Assembly (NCBI GenBank): GCA_038327195.1
Contig: JBBQKU010000013.1
Location: 40,486 to 104,485, forward strand
Reading direction: 5' to 3'
Origin: UBA4416 sp038327195
Lineage (GTDB): Bacteria; Bacteroidota; Bacteroidia; B-17B0; Aurantibacillaceae
Length of the DNA: 64,000 nt
Shown: piece after piece, positions 34,243-43,400 of the stretch
Layout: each line of letters begins with the position of its first letter
Numbering within the stretch: the stretch's first letter is position 1
The notes under the pieces: model-generated
Seen by the model: the letters and a program-made list of their open reading frames with translations, nothing else
Told to the model about the DNA's origin: nothing
Databases searched by the model: none
Translations under genes and position numbers: made by a program

Positions 34243-36335
34243 TAATAATTTAATAATTCTTGAATGGCTATTTCAACTTTATCAGCATTTGGCAACATCG
34301 TTTTTTCTAAAATAGAATTTAATGGAATAGCTGGTAAATTTTCGGCGCCAATAACTTTTACAGGAGCATCTAATTGTTTAAAACAGTTTTGTGAGATTCT
34401 TGACGCAATACTTTGAGCAAACCCATTAAAAACAGGCTCTTCAGTTAACACCATGCATTTGCCATGTTTAGAAGCGCTTTCAAAAATAGCAGCTTCGTCA
34501 ATTGGTGCAATTGTTCTTAAATCTATAATTTCAACTTGCCCTTCAAATTTTTTGGCTGCACTTTTTGCCCAATAAACTCCCATACCGTAAGTAATAATAG
34601 AAATTGATTTTCCATTTTTTACGTTTTGTTCACTTGCACTTTGTACAATTCTTGCTTTTCCAAAAGGAATCACATAATCTTCATCAGGTTCAATGGTTTT
34701 AGCATCTTCAGTACCTTTTATTTTACTCCAATACAAGCCTTTATGCTCTAACATAACAACTGGATTTGGATCATAAAAAGCAGATTTCATTAAGCCTTTT
34801 AAATCGGCGCCAGTGCTAGGATAAGCAATTTTAATTCCTTTTATGTTTGCTAATACACTTTCAACAGAACTCGAATGGTATGGGCCGCCACTACCATATG
34901 CTCCAATTGGCACACGAATAATACAACTTACTGGCCATTTTCCGTTACTTAAATAACATGAACGACTTACTTCAGTAAATAATTGATTTAAGCCTGGCCA
35001 AATATAGTCCGCAAACTGAACTTCAACAATTGGTTTTAAACCTACAGCACTCATTCCAACCGTACTTCCAATAATAAATGCTTCTTGTATCGGCGTATTA
35101 AAAACACGGTCGTCTCCAAATGTTTGTGCTAATGTTGCAGCTTCTCTAAATACTCCTCCTAATCGTTTTCCAACATCTTGCCCATATAATAAGGCTTCAG
35201 GATGTTTTTCCATTATTTCTCTGATAGCAAATAATGCGCTATCTACCATAACGGTTTTGTCCTTACCGCTTGGCTCTCTATTTCCTTTTTCTTCAGTTAT
35301 TGGAGTAGGAGCAAAGTCGTGTAAAAATAAATCTTCTGGACGAGGATCTTCTTCCAATAATGCTTTTTGATATTCTGCTTCCACAAAAGTAATTGAATCA
35401 TCTTCAATTTTTTTAATTTCTTGAGCATCAAAACCATCTACTATCAGTTGGTTTCGTAAGCGAGGTAAAGGATCTTTTTTAGCACATTCTTCTAAATCAT
35501 CTCTATACCATTCTTTACGAACTCCAGAAGTATGATGATTTAATAATGGCACTTTAGCATGCACCAACATTGGTCTGCGCTCTTTTCTGATAATTTCTAA
35601 ACATTCATTAATTGTATTGTACGAAGCTATAAAATCAGTCCCATCAATTGTGCGTGTCTCTAATCCTTTAAATCCTTTTGCGTATTCTGTAATATCTTGC
35701 GAACGAATTTCTCGAGCGTGAGCTGAAATATCCCATTCATTATCTTGAACTAAATATAATATTGGTAATTTTTTTAAAGTCGCCATTTGAAAGGCTTCAG
35801 CTACTTCGCCTTCTGTGCAACTTGCGTCTCCTAATGAGCAAACAGCAACAGGATTTTTTCCTTGAAAATCTTTTTGTAAATTATTTAATTCTAAATATTG
35901 TAAACCCATCGCAACACCAGTAGTTGGAATAGCTTGCATGCCGGTTGCACTGCTTTGATGCGGTATTTTAGGCATATCATCTCTGCGTAAACTTGGGTGA
36001 GAATAATAAGTTCTTCCTCCAGAAAACGGATCATTTCGTTTTGCTAATAATTGCAACATTAATTCGAAAGGTGTAATGCCAATAGACAATAAAATACTAT
36101 CATCTCTGTAATATGGACTCACAAAGTCTTGAGGCAATAGTTGCAAACCTAATGCAATTTGAATAGCTTCATGGCCACGAGAAGTAGCATGAACGTACTT
36201 AGCCGTTATTTCTTTATTTGCTTCATATAATTCTGCCATACTTTTGGCAGTGCACATCAATGTGTATGCTTTTTTTAAAGTTTCGCTAGATATTTTTGTT
36301 TTCAAAGTTGTTGTTTCTAAAACTGAAGTGGCCAT
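34242..36335 (-). CDS. Fused alpha/beta E1 subunit of a 2-oxoacid dehydrogenase
   Basis: 697 residues. The N-terminal half (about 1-340) is E1-alpha with the thiamine-diphosphate motif GDASCTEGEVAEAF from about 167 through QDNEWD near 197. The C-terminal half (about 360-697) is E1-beta with EAFIIGSTVGMSAVGLKPIVEVQFADY and a terminal transketolase_C domain. Such fused E1 proteins in Bacteroidota are usually annotated as branched-chain (2-oxoisovalerate) or broad 2-oxoacid dehydrogenases. They feed acyl-CoA, including branched primers for fatty acids. No E2 or E3 gene is nearby. Start at MATSVLETT, the only good ATG. Confidence 0.92.
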   Translation of the reverse strand: MATSVLETTTLKTKISSETLKKAYTLMCTAKSMAELYEANKEITAKYVHATSRGHEAIQIALGLQLLPQDFVSPYYRDDSILLSIGITPFELMLQLLAKRNDPFSGGRTYYSHPSLRRDDMPKIPHQSSATGMQAIPTTGVAMGLQYLELNNLQKDFQGKNPVAVCSLGDASCTEGEVAEAFQMATLKKLPILYLVQDNEWDISAHAREIRSQDITEYAKGFKGLETRTIDGTDFIASYNTINECLEIIRKERRPMLVHAKVPLLNHHTSGVRKEWYRDDLEECAKKDPLPRLRNQLIVDGFDAQEIKKIEDDSITFVEAEYQKALLEEDPRPEDLFLHDFAPTPITEEKGNREPSGKDKTVMVDSALFAIREIMEKHPEALLYGQDVGKRLGGVFREAATLAQTFGDDRVFNTPIQEAFIIGSTVGMSAVGLKPIVEVQFADYIWPGLNQLFTEVSRSCYLSNGKWPVSCIIRVPIGAYGSGGPYHSSSVESVLANIKGIKIAYPSTGADLKGLMKSAFYDPNPVVMLEHKGLYWSKIKGTEDAKTIEPDEDYVIPFGKARIVQSASEQNVKNGKSISIITYGMGVYWAKSAAKKFEGQVEIIDLRTIAPIDEAAIFESASKHGKCMVLTEEPVFNGFAQSIASRISQNCFKQLDAPVKVIGAENLPAIPLNSILEKTMLPNADKVEIAIQELLNY

Positions 36336-36415
36336 TTATAATAATTCTAAAGAATACTAATATATAAAATTTGCACGAAAAACAATACTCTATTCGTCTA
36401 AAAAAAGTAAAGAAA

Positions 36416-36814
36416 CTACTTAATTATAACTCCTTTTTTATCAATAAAAGGAATCATTTGGAAATTTGAATCAATAATAGATTCTGGTAAAAACACATAT
36501 TGTTTATCGTACATTTTTCCATCAATAGTAAAACTAATCCAATATTCATTACTGATTCCAAATACTTCTTTTGAAACTGGTTCAATTACTTTGTAGTCTA
36601 AAGACTCAACCTCTTCAAAAAAATGACGCAACGTGCTTGTTTTTTTCTTGATATCGTTAATAACACCATAACCAGTTGATGTTATTAATACATTTTTTAT
36701 ATCTTCTTCTCTAAAATTGAAAACATAAGCATTGTATTCATCAAGCCCTTCATGTTCTCTAACAATAGCAATTGCTATATCTTCTACTTCTGGAAAAACA
36801 ATATCTTTTATCAT
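36416..36814 (-). CDS. Conserved uncharacterised Bacteroidota protein
   Basis: 132 residues, soluble, alpha/beta composition, no signal peptide or membrane helix. Recognisable stretches are YNAYVFNFREEDIKNVLITSTG and FGISNEYWISFTIDGKMYDKQ. I have no function for it; similar proteins occur once per genome in this phylum. It lies 22 nt downstream of tyrS on the same strand and about 80 nt before the E1 gene, so it may be co-expressed with tyrS. Confidence 0.72.
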   Translation of the reverse strand: MIKDIVFPEVEDIAIAIVREHEGLDEYNAYVFNFREEDIKNVLITSTGYGVINDIKKKTSTLRHFFEEVESLDYKVIEPVSKEVFGISNEYWISFTIDGKMYDKQYVFLPESIIDSNFQMIPFIDKKGVIIK

Positions 36815-36835
36815 GATTTGCGAATAGAATTATTC

Positions 36836-38128
36836 TTAAATTAATTTTAATAAATAATTTTCTTTTTTTCCTTTGCTTACTAATAAATACGTTTGATTAT
36901 TAAATTGAGACAAATCAATTAACGTGTTTGCATCAATCACTTTTGTTTTATTAATACTAACAGCATTGCCAGTAATCATTTTACGAGCTTCATTATTACT
37001 AGGGAAAACTTCAGCTTTCTCTACCAATAAGGTAACAATATTTACTGGGCTTGTTAATTCTGTTTTACTAATTTCAAATGTATCAATACCGCCTAATAGT
37101 TTTTCAAATTTAGTTGCATCCAAGTTCGAAACATCTTCTGCTTTTGCTTTAAATAAAAATTCGCCAGTTGCAACGGCATCGTTAAAATCATCTTCGCTAT
37201 GCACACGGATTGTTATTTCTTTTGCTAAGGCTTTTTGTAAATGGCGTTCGTGTGGTGCTGCATTATGTTTTGTTTCTAACTCCTCAATTTCAGATTGAGA
37301 TAAAAGTGTAAATATGCGAATGTAACTTTTAGAATCTTCATCACTTACATTTAACCAAAATTGGTAAAATTTATAAGGTGATGTTTTTTCTCTATCTAGC
37401 CAAACGTTTCCACTTTCTGATTTTCCAAATTTCGTTCCGTCTGATTTTTTTATAAGTTGTGTGGTTAATGCAAAAGCCTCGCCACTAGCCTTACGACGAA
37501 TGAATTCAGTTCCAGTAGTAATATTTCCCCATTGGTCGGAACCGCCCATTTGAATTTTACAATTCTTTTCTTTCCATAAATGATAAAAATCGTAACCCTG
37601 AATTAATTGATAACTAAATTCGGTAAAGGACATGCCAGTATCGCCATTAATTCTGTTTTTCACAGAATCTTTAGCCATCATATAATTTACTGTGATGTGT
37701 TTGCCAGCATCACGAATAAAATCTAAAAATGAATAATTTTTAAACCAATCATAATTGTTTACTAGCTCAGCACTATTTGCGCCACAATTAAAATTTAAAA
37801 ATTGTTGTAACTGTTTTTTAATTCCTTCAATGTTTTTATTTAGAATTTCGGCATCTAATAAATTTCGTTCTGATGATTTACCACTTGGGTCTCCAACCAT
37901 TCCAGTTGCGCCACCAACTAATGCTAATGGTTTATGACCTGCAAGTTGGAATCTTACTAAGGTCATAATTTGAGCTAAGCTTCCAATATGCAAACTATCG
38001 GCTGTTGGGTCAAAACCAATGTAGCCAGTAACCATTTCTTTTTTTAATAAATCTTCGGTGCCAGGCATTACATCATGCAAGATGCCACGCCATTTAAGTT
38101 CTTCTATAAAATTTGAATTCATTGTCAT
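36836..38128 (-). CDS. tyrS: Tyrosyl-tRNA synthetase
   Basis: 430 residues, class I synthetase. The HIGH-like motif is LHIGSLAQ (about residue 47), the KMSKS-like motif is KFGKSESGN (about 230), and a C-terminal S4-like RNA-binding segment ends the protein. GGATGMVGDPSGKSSERN is a strong TyrRS signature. It charges tRNA-Tyr. The true start may be the first ATG or the ATG two codons later; both fit. Single gene with the small downstream partner at 36814. Confidence 0.96.
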   Translation of the reverse strand: MTMNSNFIEELKWRGILHDVMPGTEDLLKKEMVTGYIGFDPTADSLHIGSLAQIMTLVRFQLAGHKPLALVGGATGMVGDPSGKSSERNLLDAEILNKNIEGIKKQLQQFLNFNCGANSAELVNNYDWFKNYSFLDFIRDAGKHITVNYMMAKDSVKNRINGDTGMSFTEFSYQLIQGYDFYHLWKEKNCKIQMGGSDQWGNITTGTEFIRRKASGEAFALTTQLIKKSDGTKFGKSESGNVWLDREKTSPYKFYQFWLNVSDEDSKSYIRIFTLLSQSEIEELETKHNAAPHERHLQKALAKEITIRVHSEDDFNDAVATGEFLFKAKAEDVSNLDATKFEKLLGGIDTFEISKTELTSPVNIVTLLVEKAEVFPSNNEARKMITGNAVSINKTKVIDANTLIDLSQFNNQTYLLVSKGKKENYLLKLI

Positions 38129-38166
38129 TTCTAAAGGATAAAAATAGAAAAAATTAACTGGAAATT

Positions 38167-38967
38167 TTAGTTTTTTATATAATCTAAAATTACTTTACTC
38201 ATTTGTGGAACAGCTTCTAAATTTAGGGTGTGTCCAGCATTTGGGATTACTACTAGTTTGCTTTTTGGAATAGCATCAGAAACTTCCTTTGCCATATGAA
38301 CAGGAAATAATAAATCTTTTTCGCCTTGAATTACAATAGTTGGTATTGCAATAACAGCTAATTTTAAACGATAATCTTCTCTTTCTTTTGTAGCACGCAT
38401 TAATTTAAAAAGAGCTTGTTTATCATCATTTGATTCCTGTCGTGCTTGTTTCATTAAGTCGATTGGAATTAATGGGTTGGTGAAATAATTTTCACTTAAA
38501 ACAGAAGGCAACATAATGTCTAACATTAAACTATAACCACCAAATTCGAGAGCACGCCACCACGACAATTCAATTGCTTCAAAGTAAGGAGTTTTATGAG
38601 CAAATGTTGAAATCAAAATTAATTTAGTGATTTTCTCTGGAAAATTTACAGCCATGTGTTGTGCCACTAAGCTACCGTATGATAAGCCGACAACAATTAC
38701 TTTTTCTGAATTTAAAAAATTTAATACAGATAAAACATCGTTAGCATGTTGATCAAAACTTCGCCAATCACCTGTTTTATCACTTTGACCTTGAAATATA
38801 AAATCTATTAAAATAATTTTATAATTAGCTTTAAAATAAGGCGTTGTTAAAACCCACGATATAGTAGATTGAGATAGCCCATTTAAAAACACTAGGGTTT
38901 CTTTTGCATTTTCATTACCTTGAAGTTCGAAATAAATAGTTAGATTATCGGAAGTTTTACATACCAT
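38167..38967 (-). CDS. Alpha/beta hydrolase
   Basis: 266 residues, complete alpha/beta-hydrolase domain. The nucleophile is Ser96 in GLSYGS, the acid is the Asp in QGEKDLLFP and the base the His in NAGHTLNLE near the end. The oxyanion strand VFLNGLSQS is close to the N-terminus. No signal peptide, so cytoplasmic. Substrate cannot be named; the fold includes esterases, lactonases and haloperoxidase-like enzymes. It stands alone, 38 nt upstream of tyrS on the same strand and just after a terminator. Confidence 0.88.
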   Translation of the reverse strand: MVCKTSDNLTIYFELQGNENAKETLVFLNGLSQSTISWVLTTPYFKANYKIILIDFIFQGQSDKTGDWRSFDQHANDVLSVLNFLNSEKVIVVGLSYGSLVAQHMAVNFPEKITKLILISTFAHKTPYFEAIELSWWRALEFGGYSLMLDIMLPSVLSENYFTNPLIPIDLMKQARQESNDDKQALFKLMRATKEREDYRLKLAVIAIPTIVIQGEKDLLFPVHMAKEVSDAIPKSKLVVIPNAGHTLNLEAVPQMSKVILDYIKN

Positions 38968-38996
38968 TTTGTAACATTTTATGTTAAATGTATAAA

Positions 38997-39032
38997 AAAA
39001 AACCCATCTAGATTAATCTAGATGGGTTTTTT
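38997..39032. terminator. Bidirectional intrinsic terminator
   Basis: Perfect 17-bp inverted repeat with only TA at the centre (arms 38997-39013 and 39016-39032), T-tailed on both strands. It ends the type IX-secreted DUF2341 gene and insulates the hydrolase gene. Confidence 0.9.
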
Positions 39033-39051
39033 AAATCATTTATTAAATTAA

Positions 39052-40425
39052 TTATTGTTTCACAACTTTTTGCGTAGCAACGATATTGCCACCCTCAATA
39101 ATTTTTACAAAATAAATTCCCGCAGGAAAGTTTTGAATATTGAAAGTAAAATGTTTAGAATTAATATTTTCAGATATTACCATTTGACCCACAGCGTTTT
39201 CTATTTGAATTTTGGTAATTTTCTCATTAACATTTTCTAAATCAACATTTATTATCCCACTAGTAGGATTTGGATAAATGTTATATTGAAAATTTGCTTT
39301 TGAAACATTGTTTACTCCAGCACAAAGACTTACACTTTGAGTAATAGCTGTTGATGCTAAACACCCATTACTACTTTGTCCAACAACCGAGTATGTAGTT
39401 GTAGTTGTTGGAGTAACTACAATACTTGAGGCTGTTGATCCTGTATTCCAAGCATAACTACTTGCGCCGCTAACAGTTAAAGTGGAACTATTACCTACGC
39501 ATATTATACTATTATTAGATACAGCAGTAATAATAGGTAAGGCTGATGAATTTATAGTAAAAGTTGGCGCAGGAATTACCATATTTCTATAGTAAAATAA
39601 GAAATCTGCATATCCGTAATGCATTCCAGTTAATGAACTTGTTGGAAATGTATTTTGTGTACAACTGTTACAGTACTTCATGTCGTATAATGTTAATCTA
39701 CTATCAATTTGAGTTGATGAGCCATAATAATAACCATCAGTAGCGCCTTGAAATAGTTGAATTACATATTGAGTACCTTGAGTTAGCCAGATTGGGCTTG
39801 GCAATGGAGTATAGCTATATGTTCCGATTAGGCCATTAATTTGCTGCTGTGTGATAATTGTAGTTGATGTATTATCAAATAATGTAACATATCGTGTTGT
39901 TCCATTGGGCTCATTTTTACCAAAGCTTGTAACTAAAATGTCTACGTTAGGAGAAAACCTAAAGCCTCTTTGACTATTTACTGAACCGCCAGAAGTGCCA
40001 CCAGATACACTATCAGTAGATGAACCAGCATAAGAAAACACTAATGGAATTGATGAGGCAGTAGTTGCGCCAGAATTTCCATGAAACATAAAAATTGTTT
40101 TACTTGTTCCAGGAAGAATAGTGTCAACTTTAACCCAAATAATAGTAGATGGAGTATTTATTCCTGATTCAATCCAATAATTAAATAAAGTTGATCCATC
40201 GCAAGTTTTACCGAAACGGATATCATTACCACTTGCCAACATTTGAGATGCTGCAATTAAAATTTGAGTATTGACAGTTAGCTTTATTTGATAATTAACT
40301 GCATTGGTTGTTGAAGTATTCGCAACCGTAATTGACTTAGCAAAAGTATAACCAGACAACTGTGCTTTAGAAATATTATTTATTAGTATAGTAATTAAAA
40401 TGAATAATGTAAGTTTTGTTTTCAT
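39052..40425 (-). CDS. DUF2341-type secreted protein with type IX sorting domain
   Basis: 457 residues. Signal peptide (about 1-22), an N-terminal DUF2341-like beta domain (about 25-130) with the phrase VDTILPGTSKTIFMFHG, a Ser/Gly/Thr-rich spacer, a second beta domain of DUF4082-like character (about 140-290), an Ig-like segment (about 300-365, ending in a Cys) and a C-terminal sorting domain from IYPNPTSGIINVDLEN. It is therefore exported and cleaved by T9SS and either attached to the surface or released. DUF2341 proteins are often adhesins or glycan binders; the ligand is unknown. Confidence 0.82.
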   Translation of the reverse strand: MKTKLTLFILITILINNISKAQLSGYTFAKSITVANTSTTNAVNYQIKLTVNTQILIAASQMLASGNDIRFGKTCDGSTLFNYWIESGINTPSTIIWVKVDTILPGTSKTIFMFHGNSGATTASSIPLVFSYAGSSTDSVSGGTSGGSVNSQRGFRFSPNVDILVTSFGKNEPNGTTRYVTLFDNTSTTIITQQQINGLIGTYSYTPLPSPIWLTQGTQYVIQLFQGATDGYYYGSSTQIDSRLTLYDMKYCNSCTQNTFPTSSLTGMHYGYADFLFYYRNMVIPAPTFTINSSALPIITAVSNNSIICVGNSSTLTVSGASSYAWNTGSTASSIVVTPTTTTTYSVVGQSSNGCLASTAITQSVSLCAGVNNVSKANFQYNIYPNPTSGIINVDLENVNEKITKIQIENAVGQMVISENINSKHFTFNIQNFPAGIYFVKIIEGGNIVATQKVVKQ

Positions 40426-40430
40426 GATAT

Positions 40431-40700
40431 TTATTTTTTAGAATTGATAATAGCTTTTTTGGAGTTTTTAAGAGTTTGTTTTTCGTTTTCTAAAGCATCC
40501 TTAGGATAACTCGGATCATTCAAGTTTATTAATAAACGAGTTTCTTGATCTTTTACACTCTTATCTTTTTCTTTTTGACTCGAATAACTTATTTCCGTTA
40601 ACGATTTAGTCTTACTCTTTTGTTCTGGTTGATCTTGCGCATAAGTATATAAAGATAGGCCAAAACAAAGTGCTAAAACGATTTTCATTTTTTTTCTCAT
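40431..40700 (-). CDS. Small secreted charged protein
   Basis: 89 residues from MRKKMKIVLALCFG, which gives a proper signal peptide cleaved near YAQ (about 22); the frame runs further upstream, but a TAATTTTG -7 element at 40734-40727 would place those codons before the transcript start. The mature part is charged (KEKDKSVKDQETRLL, ENEKQTLKNSKKAI) with no known domain. It lies 5 nt before the DUF2341 gene and must be co-transcribed, so it may assist that protein. Confidence 0.65.
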   Translation of the reverse strand: MRKKMKIVLALCFGLSLYTYAQDQPEQKSKTKSLTEISYSSQKEKDKSVKDQETRLLINLNDPSYPKDALENEKQTLKNSKKAIINSKK

Positions 40701-40726
40701 AAGATTAGTTTTAAAAATTATAAGAG

Positions 40727-40734
40727 CAAAATTA
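40727..40734 (-). promoter_or_regulatory. -7 element for the secreted-protein operon
   Basis: On the minus strand TAATTTTG, a match to TAnnTTTG, about 27 nt before the chosen start at 40700. The -33 element is weak (CTTG). Confidence 0.5.
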
Positions 40735-40905
40735 CACAGAGAATCATTTAGGCACAAGCTAAACGCTTACTTTTATATATGATTATAATCATTGATTTTT
40801 TTATTTTAAATATAATGATAAGTTAAAATGTAGAGTTAAAAAATAAATTAGTTTAAAATAATTACTATTCTTATCAAAAATTTTAATTCATCCTTAAAAC
40901 TATAT

Positions 40906-40951
40906 AAACTGAAAAGGGTAGCCTGTAAAAACAAACTACCCTTTTCAGTTT
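40906..40951. terminator. Terminator after purL
   Basis: Perfect 16-bp stem (40906-40921 with 40936-40951), loop 14 nt, 11 nt beyond the purL stop. Confidence 0.85.
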
Positions 40952-40962
40952 AGTTTTTAAAA

Positions 40963-43215
40963 TTAGTTTAAAATATTTTCGATGCTTGTATCAAAAGAGT
41001 GTTTGTATTCGCTAATTAAACCATAATTTGTATTGTCAATAACAACCGCATTACCTTTAACTACACCTAATTTTGTATACTTAATGTTTAGTTTCTTTAA
41101 TTCATCTTCAATGTGTGATGAACTCGAAACAGTAATAACAACTCTACTTTGAGCTTCGCCAAATAAGAACGCATCTTTACGAATTGAACTATCTGAAGAA
41201 ATTTCAAAACCTAAATTATTTACCATTCCACTTTCTAATAAATTCATAAATAACCCTCCATCACTAACATCATGAGCTGAGTTTATTAATTTTGAGTTTA
41301 TTAATGATGATATAACGTTTTGTAACTTATGCTCTTCATCTAAATTAAAATATGGTGCAGGTGTATTTTTTACTTTATGAAAGCTGTATAAATATTCGGA
41401 AGAAGAAATATCATTTTTGCTTTCTCCAATTAAATAAATAACATCACCTTCTTTTTTAAAATTTAAAGTTGTTTGCAATGTTTTATCTTCAAGCACTCCA
41501 ATCATACCAATTGTAGGGGTTGGGAATACAGGGCCTTCATAACTTGATTGATTATAAAAACTCACATTACCTCCAGTAACTGGTGTTTTAAATTTTAAAC
41601 AAGCCGCACTCATTCCCTTTATTGAACCAACAAATTGCCAATATACTTCAGGATTATATGGATTACCAAAATTTAAACAATTTGTAACTGCACTTGGAGC
41701 ACCGCCACTACAAACAATATTACGAGCCGCTTCACTCACTGCAATTGCGCAACCAACCTCAGGGTCTGCGTTTACATAACGTGCGTTGCAATCAACGGTC
41801 ATCGCTAATGCTTTTTTAGTTCCTTTAATATTTACAATTGCCGCATCACTTGGGGCATTCGTACTCATATTAATACCGCCAACCATGCTGTCATATTGAT
41901 TGTAAACCCAACGCTTACTTGCCAAGTTAGGAAGCTTCGCTAAAAACTGCATTACTGGTTTTAAATCGCTTGGTTCTGTAACAGAAGATATGTTGAATTT
42001 TTTTGATTCAGCAAAATATGCTGGTTCTTTGTATTCTCTTGTATAAATTGGAGCGCCGCCACCTAACACTAAATCGTGTGCTGGAACATCAGCTACTAAT
42101 TCATCAAACATATAATATTTAATATTTCCACCAGCAGTAACTTCTCCTATTTGCGCACAGTTTAAATCCCATTTATCAAATACAGCTTGTACTAAAGCCT
42201 CTTTACCTTTTTCAACAACCACTAACATTCGTTCTTGTGATTCTGATAATAAAATTTCGAATGGATGCATGTTTGCCTGACGTGTTGGAACTTTATGTAA
42301 CCAAATATTCATACCGTGTTCGCCTTTAGCACTCATTTCTGAAGTAGAGCAAGTAATTCCAGCTGCACCCATATCTTGCATACCAATTACGGCACCAGTT
42401 TTAATAACTTCTAAAGTTGCTTCTAATAATAATTTTTCTTGAAAAGGATCACCAACTTGCACGGATGGTAAATCTTTTGCAGAATCTTCAGTTAAATCTT
42501 TACTAGCAAATGCAGCACCTGCAATTCCATCTTTACCAGTTGCAGAACCCACAATAAATACTGGATTACCAACACCATAAGAAGTAGCACTAACGGTTTC
42601 GCCTTCTTTAACAATACCAACACTCATTGCGTTTACTAATGGGTTAACATTATAACATTCATCAAAAAACACTTCGCCACCAACTGTAGGTATTCCAAAT
42701 GCATTGCCATAATCGCCAATACCTTTTACAACGCCTTTCATAATCCATTGTGTTTTCGCGGAATTAATATCTCCAAAACGCAATGAATTTAATTGAGCAA
42801 TTGGACGAGCGCCCATTGTAAAAATATCACGGTTTATACCACCAACACCTGTAGCTGCACCTTGATAAGGTTCAATTGCACTCGGATGATTATGCGATTC
42901 AATTTTAAAGCAACATCCTAAACCATCACCAATATCAACTAAACCGGCATTTTCTTCACCAGCTTTTGCCAACATGTGTGGCCCATCTTTAGGCAACGTT
43001 TTTAACCAAGTAATTGAGTTTTTGTAAGAACAATGCTCACTCCACATGACCGAAAAAATGGATACTTCAGTAAAATTAGGCGTACGGCCTAAAATTTCTT
43101 TTATTTTTTCAAATTCTTCAGGCAATAAGCCTAAATTTTTTGCTGCTTCAACATCTGCAATTTGTTCAGAGTATTTAATTGTTGCCATAGTATTTTTGCT
43201 AATGGGAATCTCCAT
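40963..43215 (-). CDS. purL: Phosphoribosylformylglycinamidine synthase II
   Basis: 750 residues, the small (PurL-only) form lacking the glutaminase domain of the large enzyme, so it needs PurQ and PurS from elsewhere. Motifs: MWSEHCSYKNS, ESHNHPSAIEPYQGAATGVGG (ATP/substrate binding) and IGMQDMGAAGI. It makes FGAM in purine synthesis. An internal ATG at 43188 (MATIKYSEQ) is an alternative start closer to the family length. It is preceded by a leader of about 120 nt that can fold strongly (43235-43322) and a TATCTTTG -7 element at 43350-43343. Terminator at 40906. Confidence 0.96.
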   Translation of the reverse strand: MEIPISKNTMATIKYSEQIADVEAAKNLGLLPEEFEKIKEILGRTPNFTEVSIFSVMWSEHCSYKNSITWLKTLPKDGPHMLAKAGEENAGLVDIGDGLGCCFKIESHNHPSAIEPYQGAATGVGGINRDIFTMGARPIAQLNSLRFGDINSAKTQWIMKGVVKGIGDYGNAFGIPTVGGEVFFDECYNVNPLVNAMSVGIVKEGETVSATSYGVGNPVFIVGSATGKDGIAGAAFASKDLTEDSAKDLPSVQVGDPFQEKLLLEATLEVIKTGAVIGMQDMGAAGITCSTSEMSAKGEHGMNIWLHKVPTRQANMHPFEILLSESQERMLVVVEKGKEALVQAVFDKWDLNCAQIGEVTAGGNIKYYMFDELVADVPAHDLVLGGGAPIYTREYKEPAYFAESKKFNISSVTEPSDLKPVMQFLAKLPNLASKRWVYNQYDSMVGGINMSTNAPSDAAIVNIKGTKKALAMTVDCNARYVNADPEVGCAIAVSEAARNIVCSGGAPSAVTNCLNFGNPYNPEVYWQFVGSIKGMSAACLKFKTPVTGGNVSFYNQSSYEGPVFPTPTIGMIGVLEDKTLQTTLNFKKEGDVIYLIGESKNDISSSEYLYSFHKVKNTPAPYFNLDEEHKLQNVISSLINSKLINSAHDVSDGGLFMNLLESGMVNNLGFEISSDSSIRKDAFLFGEAQSRVVITVSSSSHIEDELKKLNIKYTKLGVVKGNAVVIDNTNYGLISEYKHSFDTSIENILN

Positions 43216-43234
43216 TAAATGCCTTTTTGTCGTT

Positions 43235-43322
43235 GAACCTCATTTTTGAAAGCCTCAAATACCTAGGTATTCTACGTTTTCAAAAACTTATTCGCCTAAA
43301 AAATTCTATTTAATAGAGGTTC
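43235..43322 (-). promoter_or_regulatory. Structured 5' leader of purL (candidate cis-regulatory RNA)
   Basis: On the minus strand the leader can form three nested helices: outer GAACCTC/GAGGTTC (43322-43316 with 43241-43235), middle TTTTTGAAA/TTTCAAAAA (43286-43278 with 43251-43243) and an apical palindrome AATACCTAGGTATT (43271-43258). Between the middle and apical helices is a symmetric 6x6 internal loop. No T run follows, so it is not a plain terminator. I know no riboswitch class with this layout. Confidence 0.5.
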
Positions 43323-43342
43323 CCCAATTATAAATTAGGAGT

Positions 43343-43350
43343 CAAAGATA
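43343..43350 (-). promoter_or_regulatory. -7 element for purL
   Basis: Minus-strand TATCTTTG, full match to TAnnTTTG, 128 nt before the purL start; no clear -33 TTTG. It places the structured leader inside the purL transcript. Confidence 0.55.
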
Positions 43351-43400
43351 CTGAAATACTAAAAAAAGATGGGGTTTTGTTAATGAGTTTTAATAAAAAA

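Noticed and set aside
43235..43322. Simple terminator of the O-methyltransferase gene
   Set aside because: It lies about 80-165 nt past the stop, on the far side of a TATCTTTG promoter element, and has no T run after the stem on the minus strand.
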